From positions 396,858,851-396,922,850 of the forward strand of contig NC_090319.1 in assembly GCF_040869045.1 (NCBI RefSeq): a stretch of 64,000 nt of DNA, given 5' to 3'. Made by a program: the position numbers and the translations under genes. The stretch comes from Eurosta solidaginis. Taxonomy: Eukaryota > Arthropoda > Insecta > Diptera > Tephritidae. The notes beneath the pieces are model-generated. The model saw nothing but the letters and a program-made list of their open reading frames with translations, was not told the DNA's origin and did no database searches. Every line of letters starts with the position of its first letter. Within the stretch, counting starts at the first letter, position 1. Of the stretch, positions 32,770 through 41,667 are shown one piece after another.

Positions 32770-33105
32770 TCAGTTTTTTGCGTCCATTTCATGTTCGTGT
32801 ATTCTCGTTCTCAATGCTCTTTTCGTTGTGCCAATGTAACATTTATTGCAAGCATTGTTGTTGTTACCGTTGCATTGAATTGTATACACTACATTGCATT
32901 GTTGTTCCTTGTCTATTTTGTCTTTCGTTTTTGTAAAGAAACGATTAAGTGTATTGTGTGGTTTGTGAGCAAATGTTTTGTTGTATTTTTTTATAATTCT
33001 CCTGAGCGATTGATTACCTGTTAGTCCGGGTATGTAGGTAACTCCAATATAAGTTTTGTTTGTGTTAGCTTCCGTTTGTCCATTTGATGAATTAGGGTAG
33101 TCCAT
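32770..33105 (-). pseudogene. Penelope GIY-YIG endonuclease domain
   Basis: C-terminal nuclease that nicks target DNA to start element insertion. In the 111-residue frame, NVVYTIQC (residues 71-78) stands for the GIY half. CYIGTTKRALRTRIHEHE (residues 89-106) carries YIG, the catalytic Arg and the following His/Glu. Cys residues between the two halves match the Penelope-type CCHH insertion. The frame is separate from the RT frame upstream, so the protein is interrupted. Confidence 0.8.
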
Positions 33106-33137
33106 TTTTGGTGTCGTATTAATTATACGCTTTTCTA

Positions 33138-34315
33138 TTAGTGTATTCGGGTAGCTATTTTTGAAGAGAATATTTTTATTTTCTTCTTGTTTTCTTCTAT
33201 GAAATCGCTGTCACTTAGAAGGTATATTTTCCATATGCGACTTGCTGTTGTGTTAATTTTTTGCTTCCATGGATGATAATTGATAATTCTTCTTGATGCC
33301 ATCGACTTTGCATACCAGTTGAACGTAAAGTTTTGGTTTTTTCGGTGTATTTCTAAGTCTAGGAATGCAAATTTGTTGTTCTGTTCTAATTCTTTGGTAA
33401 ATTGTATCTTGGTATGCTGTGCGTTAAATATTGTTAGTATGTCTTCCACGTCTTTAGCTTCAACAATTGCGAATATGTCATCTACATATTTGGTTATGTA
33501 TTTGACATATATGTCTTTGCTTTTTAATTCAGCGAGGCTGTCGTCCAACATTTTGTCCAGAACGATATCTGCAATGGTTGGAGATAGCGGGTGGCCCATT
33601 TGCATTCCATAGATTTGTTGGTATAGGGTGTTGTTGTATGAAAAGTAATTGCTGTCACGTAAGCAGAAATCGAGTATCGTCTGGAACTGTTTTTTTGTCT
33701 ATTTGTGTATTTGTCTCCAATTTTTCCCATTTTTGCATAATAGTGCGTATTGCTAAATGTATGGGTATATTCGTAAAAAGAGATACGACGTCGAATGAAA
33801 TGAGAACTTCGTCGTCTTGAATTGTCAAATTATTGATTTTTTCTTTAAATTGAAGTGAACTTTTTATATTAAGATCTTCGGATATAATATTTTTTAAAAT
33901 GCTTCCAACAAATTTTGATAATTTGTAAGATGGTACATTAATAGATGAGCAAATCGGTCAAAGTGGTGCGTGTGGTTTGTGAATTTTCGGAAGTCCGTAT
34001 AGTCTTGGAGCATTAGCAGCCGCGGATGTCAGCTGTCAGCTTTGTTTGTAAAGATTATTTATAATTGTGTTATTCTTCCTCATCAGTATTTGTGTATGAT
34101 CATTCCTAATTGTTTTGTATGTGTTCTTGTCGTTTAGCAACTCTTTCATTTTTAGTTCGTATTCGTCCTTGTACATCATAACTGTCTTGTTGCCTTTGTC
34201 TGCAATTGTTATTGTGATCTCGTTTCTGTGTTGGTTAAGGAAACTTTTGGTGTCTTCCGATGTTTTCAGTATAAACTTGTCCTTAGTGCAGTTTCTTATT
34301 TTTTGCTGAAAAGTA
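33138..34315 (-). pseudogene. Penelope reverse transcriptase, central and C-terminal part
   Basis: Read on the minus strand across several frames. After the nested insertion it has TFQQKIRNCTKDKF, then YGLPKIHKP, then ISFDVVSLFTNIPI (motif A with the catalytic Asp). The frame 33,605-33,138 follows, with GHPLSPTIADIVLDKMLD (motif B) and KYVDDIF (motif C, residues 39-44) and an AFLDLEI stretch. These are signature motifs of Penelope RTs, which are related to telomerase. At least two frame changes and two in-frame stops (around 34,030 and 33,960) interrupt it. Confidence 0.8.
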
Positions 34316-34460
34316 TTGATTTTTGTATGTTTGTTTAATGGTGTGTTCAGTTTATACTTATATTTAAGAATTCATGAGCTCAACACCTGCTTATAATAAT
34401 TGAATTTCAATTATTATGTTTTCTAAGAGAAACTGAAAAGAAAGAAACATTTACTGGCAT

Positions 34461-34511
34461 ATTGCGATGGACCCATTTCGAAAACCGCCAACGTAATCAT
34501 CATCAGGCAAT
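34461..34511 (-). ncRNA. Hammerhead ribozyme motif, core intact
   Basis: Minus strand: stem I ATTGC/GCAAT, CTGATGA, GAAA, stem III ATGG/CCAT, cleavage after UC. Confidence 0.75.
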
Positions 34512-34534
34512 TTTGTAATGTTATCAAAGGTTTC

Positions 34535-34603
34535 ACCGGGATTCGAACCGTGAATCACATGGTGAAACTGCAGTAGCCTTTAACCACTAGGCCATCCTGC
34601 TGG
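34535..34603 (-). promoter_or_regulatory. tRNA-like Pol III internal promoter
   Basis: A box 34,584-34,594 and B box 34,539-34,549 on the minus strand. The B box reads GGTTCGAATCC. Confidence 0.65.
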
Positions 34604-34901
34604 TATTTGTTTTCATGGTTAATTCAGTTTTTCCCATTTCTACAACACAATTGAGACATTTTATCTCTATATTAATTTGTGTGCCATTTAGATTTGTTTT
34701 TGTAAAGTTATTCTTCGTTGCGAATGAGAAGCTTTGTAAACTCGGGCTCAGTTGTACATATTTATGTATGTTTGTTTAATGGTGTGTTCAGTTTATACTT
34801 ATATTTAAGAATTCATGAGCTTAACACCTGCTTATAATAATTGAATTTCAATTATTATGTTTTCTAAGAGAAACTGAAAAGAAAGAAACATTTACTGGCA
34901 T

Positions 34902-34952
34902 ATTGCAATGGACCCATTTCGAAAACCGCCAACGTAATCTTCATCAGGCAAT
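34902..34952 (-). ncRNA. Hammerhead ribozyme motif, variant cleavage base
   Basis: The core CTGATGA and GAAA are intact. The cleavage dinucleotide is UU instead of UC, which still fits the NUH rule but is usually less active. Confidence 0.65.
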
Positions 34953-34975
34953 TTTGTAATGTTATCAAAGGTTTC

Positions 34976-35044
34976 ACCGGGATTCAAACCGTGAATCACA
35001 TGGTGAAACTGCAGTAGCCTTTAACCACTAGGCCATCCTGCTGG
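34976..35044 (-). promoter_or_regulatory. tRNA-like Pol III promoter with mutated B box
   Basis: A box 35,025-35,035. The B box at 34,979-34,989 reads GGTTTGAATCC, with the invariant C changed. Confidence 0.55.
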
Positions 35045-35143
35045 TATTTGTTTTCATGCTTAATTCAGTTTTTCTCATTTCTACACTAACAACACAATTG
35101 AGACATTTTGTCTCTATATTAATTTGTGTGCCATGTAGATTTG

Positions 35144-35881
35144 TTGATTTTTGCCGCAATGTCACTCCTTACAGTATCTTTTTCTCTCTCGTCCTCAAAA
35201 CTTTGTACGCATTGTTCCAAATCGGCGATTATTTCAATGGGTGAAAATGTTTTCCTTGACACTGGTAAGGCGTATTTGTTGCCAAGTGACAATAACCAAC
35301 GCGACTCCTGCGGTACTTCGATGTTGGTATTGTTCACAAACCAATCTTCATTTAATTTCATGCCAAATTTTATAGTATTTTTCGACATTTTCTTCTGGAG
35401 TTTGTCGTTGTGTACATTTTGTGTGTTTGTGGCGATTTGTGACGAAAAATTTTTGTGGTTCTCCATCAGATATAATTTTTTCGTAATCTGTCTGCTGAAG
35501 TCTGTTTTGTAACGTTTCCTGTATGTGCTTAACGGTCGTTGTGATAATTTTAATATTAATGTTTGATTCTTTTATTTCTAAGTTAACGACTTTCAAAAGA
35601 ATGTATTGTTCCAATTTAATAAGGTCTCGTCGTGTAATGTCTAGTTTAAAGCAGTGTTGTATCGTTTTTGTCTTACCCTGTAAATGTGGTGGAATGATGC
35701 CATAATCTTTGCACCGCAGTAAAAATTTTAGGCGCTCTTTTTGTTTAGCCAGTTTTTTAATGTTTTTGTTGTGTTGCTTGATTATGTAACAAATCTCTTC
35801 GACGTATTTGTATTTGATATGTTGGTAGAACTGCTTCATGTTGTTGTTTGTAATATTCCGCGTTTTTTCAGTTTTGGTCAC
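35144..35881 (-). pseudogene. Penelope N-terminal region
   Basis: The frame from 35,881 begins MTKTEKTRNITNNN and runs to 35,348. It is basic and likely helical, with an LLRCKDYGIIPPHLQGK stretch typical of the Penelope N-terminal domain. From about 35,400 the conserved sequence moves to a second frame (SRWLLSLGNKYALPV, the Penelope pre-RT motif) that runs into the nested insertion. One frameshift and one insertion break it. Confidence 0.75.
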
Positions 35882-35927
35882 CTTAAATATTTATATGTTG
35901 ATTGGACCAAATTCCTTTATGAAATTG

Positions 35928-36057
35928 TTTGCTGGGTTGGAGCTGTTTCGGTCGATATGTACAAAGAAAAAACCAAGAGTTTTTACTTTTCTCTTCTATG
36001 CATTTCGACGCATCCGCGTCATCATCAGGAAGTCTATTTTATTTTCAAACAAACAAC
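35928..36057 (-). repeat. Penelope terminal repeat (upstream copy)
   Basis: Direct repeat of 32,274-32,403. It probably contains the element's promoter and carries the intact hammerhead. Confidence 0.75.
35993..36032 (-). ncRNA. Hammerhead ribozyme of Penelope, upstream repeat
   Basis: Minus strand: stem I CTTC/GAAG, CTGATGA, stem II GACGC-GGAT-GCGTC, GAAA, a one-to-two-pair stem III, cleavage after UA. All invariant bases and stem I are intact. Very short stem III is typical of Penelope hammerheads, which are thought to work as dimers. Confidence 0.85.
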
Positions 36058-36540
36058 ATGAATGTGATTTAAAGAGATTTCCCGCCATTTTTAAAGAATT
36101 TTTTCACTTCAGTTAAATTAAAGGGTACGCATCAAAATAGTTGTTTCTTTTATGGAAATACACTTATTTGTACCAATTTTTGCTTAAATATATTCATATT
36201 CTACCATAATGCTCTTTTTTTATATTAAAAGTATATATGTAAATAAGAAACGGAAGAGCTCTTAGTAAATTTGATGCAGCCATCCAGAAATCGGGCTAGA
36301 ATTTTTTAAGAAGGTTTAAGGAGATTTGGTGTACGGCGAAAGAGCAGTTCGACTCTACATGGCCGCCAGAAAATGGCTTTGCTGAAAGGAAGAAGGCAAA
36401 TCCATGAGATTATCGCGCAGTCTTCTTACGCTCCTCTGTTAATGTTGCTGTGTCACCAATTCATTACTCGTTTCGTCCAATACCACATGAAATGCAATAA
36501 TCTACTGTAAGATGGTAACTCTGAACAATTGGTATTAGAT
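36058..36540. repeat. Module copy, left half
   Basis: Same module as at 28,020 and 29,646 (GAAGAGCTCTTAGTAAATTT, ATGCAGCCATCC, GGCCGCCAGAAAAT). It is interrupted at 36,541 by a DNA transposon and continues at 38,190. Confidence 0.6.
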
Positions 36541-36957
36541 TAAGGCCCGGTTTTTCAGTACAAGTGCAACTCAGTTTGTCAGTTAAACTACGCTTAAACT
36601 TATTCTGCAGTTTTTCAGTCTACTTTAACTGAAGTTTAAGCTAAGCTTAAGCGGCCGATCTGCCAGGTGTAAACTCTAGTTAACCTATCAGTTATTTGCG
36701 TTCGTACGAAATGGCGTCGAATATACCCAACAAGCATTTGGGCTTGAGTACCATTAGAGCTCATGTTGATAACTAGACATACTTCTAAAATCTCAAGAGT
36801 TGTTTCGAAACGGTGGCTCAACTCGAGAACCATAGCGTACTCAGCAAAAGAGGGAACTTTTTATAAAGCAAAATATGCTATTACTTAAGTTAAAAAAATG
36901 TAATTAACAACTTGCGGTTCTCCTAACTGGACTCAAATGTATCATTCAATGATGTTG

Positions 36958-37016
36958 CTGTAGGATATTCGGTGTGGCAGGCCGAGCACGCTACCATCAT
37001 ACTACGGCGGCCGCCT
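36958..37016 (-). mobile_element. SINE head fragment
   Basis: Matches the tRNA-like head of the SINE at 31,449-31,810 (ATTCGGTGTGGCAGGCCGAG, GCACGCTACCATCAT). Only the promoter end is present. Confidence 0.55.
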
Positions 37017-37389
37017 ATATAATTTATTCTTGATTAATTACGCTTATTTCTCACAATAAATAGCTGTTGGTGTTGGTGGTACCACCTTGGAGATTTTTTT
37101 CAACTCCACCTCAACTCGATATATAATATAAGATATCAACTGGAAAAATGGGTTGAATATTCATTTGAGAACTGTACATTTCTCAAAATCTCTCGAAATT
37201 AGGATAATAATTGGAAAATATTAATGACGTTGGAGATCAACTGGAAAACTTTTAATCTTAAAAAATTTCTCAAAGATTCGATAGTGACTGGAGAATGAAG
37301 TTGGATATCAACTCGAGAACTATCTGGTTTAAGAATAATTAAATAATGATGTTGGATATCAACGCGCAATAGCTCCGATTTCTCCGATC

Positions 37390-37931
37390 CATACACTCTT
37401 AAGTCTCTTTATACGGCCTTTGTTAGGTCCCGTCTTGAATATGCTGCGCTTATTTGGCGACCTTTTCATAGTACCCACGTAAATAGAATTGAGCGTCTGC
37501 AAACGAAATTTATTAAGCCTGCATTAAGATTTCTCAACTTCAGCGAACCTATGCCATCCTATAAGTCACGTTGTTTGCTTTTAAACTTAGATCTACTAGT
37601 GGATAGGAGATTACTTTTATCTTCCTCTTCAATTCTGAAAATACCGTTCAATATTCCTTTTTGAAATCTGTGGCGTTCTGATTTATTTTACTTGACCGCT
37701 GCTAGATCGAATTATGCTAGGAATGCACTAATTGGGCGAGCTCTTAGGGAAATGAATCATATTAACCAAATGATAGATTTGGATCTTTCACTTCCGGGTT
37801 CAGTGTTAAAAAATGTTGTCTTAAACTACATTAAACAATTGTCTGCTTTTTAATTGTATAAGTATTTTATTTTTACTAGTATATGCGTAAGAAACTTTTG
37901 TTCATTGACGAAATTAAATAAATAAATAAAT
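37390..37931 (+). pseudogene. LINE 3' end (RT C-terminus and tail)
   Basis: It encodes, with in-frame stops, LKSLYTAFVRSRLEYAALIW and NRIERLQTKFI, the conserved C-terminal region of Jockey/CR1-type RTs, then SNYARNALIGRALREMN. It ends in an (AAAT)n tail at 37,913-37,931. This is a typical 5'-truncated insertion, different from the LINE at 142. Confidence 0.75.
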
Positions 37932-38189
37932 ATCACTTCCAGAACTATATATATTTCGCCGGAGAATTTTTTCCTGCTTGTTTGGTAAACAAAATCCAGC
38001 TGTTGCCATATCTACAAATTATCTAGATAATAAAAAAACCAATGTTGCCGCACAAAACAGCATACCCCAAAGGCGGCCTTAAACTGTGACTGAAAAACTG
38101 CTCAGTAGTTTAACTGGAGTTTAAATTTGACTAGAGTTTAAGCAAGCTTAGTTTAAGCTTAGCTTAACCAACCACTGATAAACCGGGCT

Positions 38190-38515
38190 TAAGAAATGTA
38201 TGATATTGAAGATTAAGGCAACTCTGTAAGAGGAGAATACTAAAGAAGAACGACTAAAAGTGTGTTTTATTAACTCAATTGCATCTCCGCTAAAATAAGT
38301 AAATATATTGGTCAAGTTTTACACTACATTGTTTATATTTTATCTCTCAATTTAAAACAATTTCGCCACAATAATTAAATTTTCTCAAACTAAAATAAAT
38401 GTCATTTGGCAAAACAAATGACTTCGAAATTTCGAAATTTTCCGCGGGAATAAAAAAATTCCGCGAGATCGAAATTCCCAAGGAATATTTAGAATAAAAA
38501 TAAAAATCCAAGCAG
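38190..38515. repeat. Module copy, right half
   Basis: Continues the module cut at 36,540: GCCACAATAATTAAATTTT, ATGTCATTTGGCAAAACA and TTCCGCGAGA match 28,312-28,510. Confidence 0.6.
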
Positions 38516-39159
38516 TGTGGTCGCTCATAGATATATATTGGGGTGCTCAAAATTCTGGATTTCAGTTTTTAACATTGGAATCACTTTATCTACATCAAAG
38601 CTGTTAATTTGAAGCCTCTTTAACGGCCGTAGATTAACCTCTTGCGGCCCATTTTTTTCCTCAAATTAAATTGCTTGCAGCAGAATCGTGACTGCTAGGG
38701 TAGTCAATTTGTAGCATCTCAACACTTTAACCACCATCCAACAGTGTCTCAACACATTAAGGCCTTAGTGACCTTCTTTTGGGAAGTACAGAATTTTATA
38801 GGGAACATAACAGTGTTTTCATTTTTTGAAAAACTTAATTTTTTAAATTGATAAAAGTAAATGGCTTTTTAAAAACTTGTTTGGAAATAAATTTTTCTCA
38901 TGCAACTGAAATGGTTTATAAAACAGCAATATTTAGTTATTAAATGTTTTCAAATTAAGAGTGATCAAAGATGTTTATTAGGTGCTGGCATATGTTTAAG
39001 TATTACATATATTACATACCACTTCTTCGTTTGTGTATTTGTATTTTTTTTTTTTTTTTGTACATGGAGGTTATTTCATACGTTTTTCATCTCTTGAGAT
39101 ATTCAATCGAACTCCGATTCTAAGCATTTACAAATCGATATTTCCCAGTGCGGCTGTAA
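38516..39159. other. AT-rich sequence downstream of the LMBRD2-like remnant
   Basis: No gene or known repeat is seen. It includes a T15 run at about 39,045 and AATAAA at 38,886. On the minus strand this would be the 3' flank of the gene remnant. Confidence 0.4.
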
Positions 39160-41462
39160 TCATACATCATCAAAAAGACCACGTGGTGGTAATCCTACAC
39201 GACGGACAATGTTTTCTTCAAGTTCTTCGATGCTATCGCTGGTGCCTTTAAATCCAATTTCAAGATGTGTACTTACTCCAAAACGATCAATAATCTCTTC
39301 TGATAGACTTCGTGGCGCACCCAAAAGTGGCGCCCTCGTATTTGACGACGATGAAACAGTCGCATAGCTGAAGCTTTCCCTATCCCTCAACAATCCATCC
39401 GTAGGGGTGCGTATAGAGCCAACGTCACCGGCATGGGCATTTATCCCCCCAGCGTTACGATATTTCGCGATATATTCATTTGTCGTTGATGTTAGACGAC
39501 GAGACATAGCTTCTTCAGCTCGTTGCCGACGCCGTTTCTCTCGTGCTATCAAATCTTTACTTTCTTTTACGAGTTCAGTGGTAACAGTTTCATTTTGAAG
39601 AAATTCTTGAAAACCCATGGCGCTTAAAGCTCGGCTTCCCAAACTAAACCATGTAGCTAAACAAAAAGCTAACATACACATTGGAAAGTAAATATTGAAA
39701 CCATCCGAGATAATACCCAAAACATCCATATGACCCATTAATTGTGTATAATATGTTCCGAGAATCCGCTTAAAATAAAAATTAAGTATGTTAATACTTA
39801 CTTGAAAGGCATTATGAATATCATTTACCTCCTTGATTATATGCGAATCCATATGTTTAGACACATTGGCGGTGTTAATCGGCATAGCAACATACCGCTA
39901 AAAATTAAACTGTGCTCATTAGTTTGATGATGAGGAGCGAGATAATATAGATTAAGGAAGCGTATACGCAAAATTGTAGAATATGTGCAGTAAAAGAGAT
40001 AGCAAAGCACAATCATTGAAAATAGTTCAATAGTAAAAAAATCGTAACTGTATTTAGCGATATTAATAACATTTGCAAATATTGAAAGTACTGGCCTTCG
40101 ATTGAAAAATGTTAATTCACTCCATACAACCATGAAAGACATAACTGCCGTAAATAAAGAAACTGCTTTCAAAAACGGTGCTTCACATAAACATTCCCAA
40201 TACCAGTGAATTGTTGGGCTGTATAAAACCTGATAAAACATTGCCCAATTGAGTTCGCTTTGGAGGAAACTCGGCTTTAAATCGCTTATCTACTGAGTGC
40301 ATATTCCGTGCAATATCTTCCAAATATAAAACAGTATCTACTTGGACGTTCCACAAACATTCAATTCGTTGCAATGTTTGTAATGATTTTATTACTTGCT
40401 TGTGGATGCGCACTAAAAGCCGGAGTCATTGGTGCCGCATGTCGTATCGCTGTATCCGTATCCCTAACGTAATCAGCTGTTTATCGTTACGACGGTAAAC
40501 CAAAACCCAATTGGTTGGCTACTATACGGTTACGACCTTAGCGGCACCAATAATCCATTGCATTGATTCTCATAAGGTTGGTCGAATCAGCTGTTATAAG
40601 GTTACCGATACGGTTACCGATAAAGCACCAATGTCTCCAGCTAAAGCCTTTTCTGACGGTACAATAGCCGATGTGCCACCGATGTCACCACTTCGCGTAA
40701 AGTTGCGTATTGAACGCTCAAGCAGCTCTGTTGGAACTTTTCGCAAAATAGTTTCGACACAGGGATGTAATTCATGATTGTTGGGAACTGCGCGACATAT
40801 TCCCTGTAGAGATTCCAGCACATCGTCGACATTCTCCTCAGCCTCTGCTTTGTCAGAACTTAGTTTAGCGACTTTAAATTACGAGTACTGCAAGGTGAAT
40901 CCCGGTTTTGCATTATTCCATAGAGAGCGGGGTACTTCAACTAGGGCATATACTTAGCAAATAAAAAATATGTTTGTGTATATACTATAGATTTCAGATG
41001 TAATTAAATTAAATACTATTGAGTAAAAGCAAACATACCCAATAACAAAATCAACAGGAACAAGCCCCAAGTATTAGATGCGGAAGATGCAATAGCTTTA
41101 AGTTTTTGCCAATCTAAGGAGACTCCTTTTGCAGCAATATATATTAGTAATATACCACAAATGAATAGATATGAGCTATAATAGGTAGCATTCTCGACCA
41201 GAGCAGATTTAAGTTTGCCTTTAATTGAGAAATCTCCCGCCTTTAGATAAGATTGCATATGTGGCATAATTAGCCAAGTAAGAAACTGCGATGTCCTATA
41301 GATTATTCGCCATAAATTTGGAAACATAGCATCGGGTATCATACCCCACGGTGCCTGACATTTAGTACCAACCATTCCAACATGTGACATATTTATATTT
41401 GGAGTTCGAATAGGTACACCAATATAACTACTATGTTCTTGTAAGCATTGCCGATATAGAGT
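39160..41462 (-). pseudogene. LMBRD2-like multi-pass membrane protein, decayed 3' half
   Basis: LMBRD2 proteins (Drosophila CG8135) are multi-pass membrane proteins of the LMBR1 family. Four conserved stretches are read in order. Exon 41,462-41,039 contains SSYIGVPIRTPNINMSHVGM and membrane segments. Then comes an 86-bp GT-AG intron (41,038-40,953). Exon 40,952-40,641 contains EVPRSLWNNAKPGF and ENVDDVLESLQGICRAV. After a MITE follows 40,412-39,829, with VWSELTFFNR and LAPHHQTNEHSLIFSG. After a 60-bp intron (39,828-39,769), 39,768-39,160 contains MGHMDVLGIISDGFNIYFPM and a basic tail. Lesions are a TAA at 40,879-40,881 where Tyr is expected, the MITE at 40,421-40,640, a frameshift near 40,235 and a small frame-shifting deletion near 39,857. 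Introns persist, so it is not a processed copy. The 5' exons are absent or lie beyond the window. Confidence 0.8.
40421..40640. mobile_element. MITE inside LMBRD2-like coding sequence
   Basis: A 220-bp insertion with terminal inverted repeats CGGAGTCATTGGTGC (left) and CTGGAGACATTGGTGC (right, reverse complement), and an internal GCGGCACCAATAATCC. Flanks CTAAAAGC and CTAAAGCC are near-identical 8-mers. It splits the codons for …SEKAL from those for RIHKQVIKSL. The 8-bp duplication would fit hAT or P-type elements. The family is not recognised. Confidence 0.7.
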
Positions 41463-41667
41463 CTTAAAATTAAAAAAAAAAGTTAGGTACATTTTACAAA
41501 ATCTGTCAAACAACAATACTTCCTATACACATGTGCATTATATTACATTAACATTGAGGTATAAACTAGAGCTTTGGAGTTTAACAGTAGGCTGATTCAA
41601 TTACTAGAGGTTTATTCTCTTTTAACAACAAATCTTTGACACTCCCGCATTCAAAAATCAGGTTGGG
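41463..41667. other. Short AT-rich spacer
   Basis: Upstream side of the last recognisable LMBRD2-like exon, with a pyrimidine tract and AG acceptor at its edge. Nothing else is seen. Confidence 0.4.

Larger units (their letters stand above)
34326..35143 (-). mobile_element. tRNA-promoter/hammerhead tandem retroelement inside Penelope
   Basis: An 818-bp insertion of about 1.85 units in the Penelope frame, between residues …AAKIN and TFQQK. It has a 10-bp target duplication TTGATTTTTG (34,316-34,325 and 35,144-35,153). Its 3' end (left) stops at the same base region as the insertion at 2,088-3,331. Its 5' end lies elsewhere in the unit. It has two tRNA-like segments and two hammerheads 441 bp apart. 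Confidence 0.85.
32274..36057 (-). mobile_element. Penelope-like element with hammerhead-bearing terminal repeats
   Basis: It is oriented right to left. It has 130-bp direct terminal repeats (35,928-36,057 and 32,274-32,403) and a 9-bp flanking duplication ATGAATGTG (32,265-32,273 and 36,058-36,066). In between it encodes a Penelope-type RT and a GIY-YIG endonuclease. An 818-bp tRNA/hammerhead element is inserted at 34,326-35,143. Without it the Penelope copy is about 2.97 kb, close to full length. Frame breaks make it non-coding today. Confidence 0.85.
36544..38189. mobile_element. PIF/Harbinger-like non-autonomous DNA transposon
   Basis: The left end GGCCCGGTTTTTCAGT and the right end (reverse complement) AGCCCGGTTTATCAGT are imperfect terminal inverted repeats. 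TAA lies on both sides (36,541-36,543; 38,190-38,192), the 3-bp duplication of PIF/Harbinger. Sub-terminal regions rich in TTAA/TTTAAGC are also inverted. There is no transposase. It contains a SINE fragment and a LINE 3' end. The superfamily call is inferred. Confidence 0.6.

Noticed and set aside
32661..33024. Plus-strand open frames over the Penelope region (also 33,280, 35,126 and 35,741)
   Set aside because: The minus strand encodes recognisable RT and GIY-YIG motifs here, so the plus-strand frames are antisense shadows.
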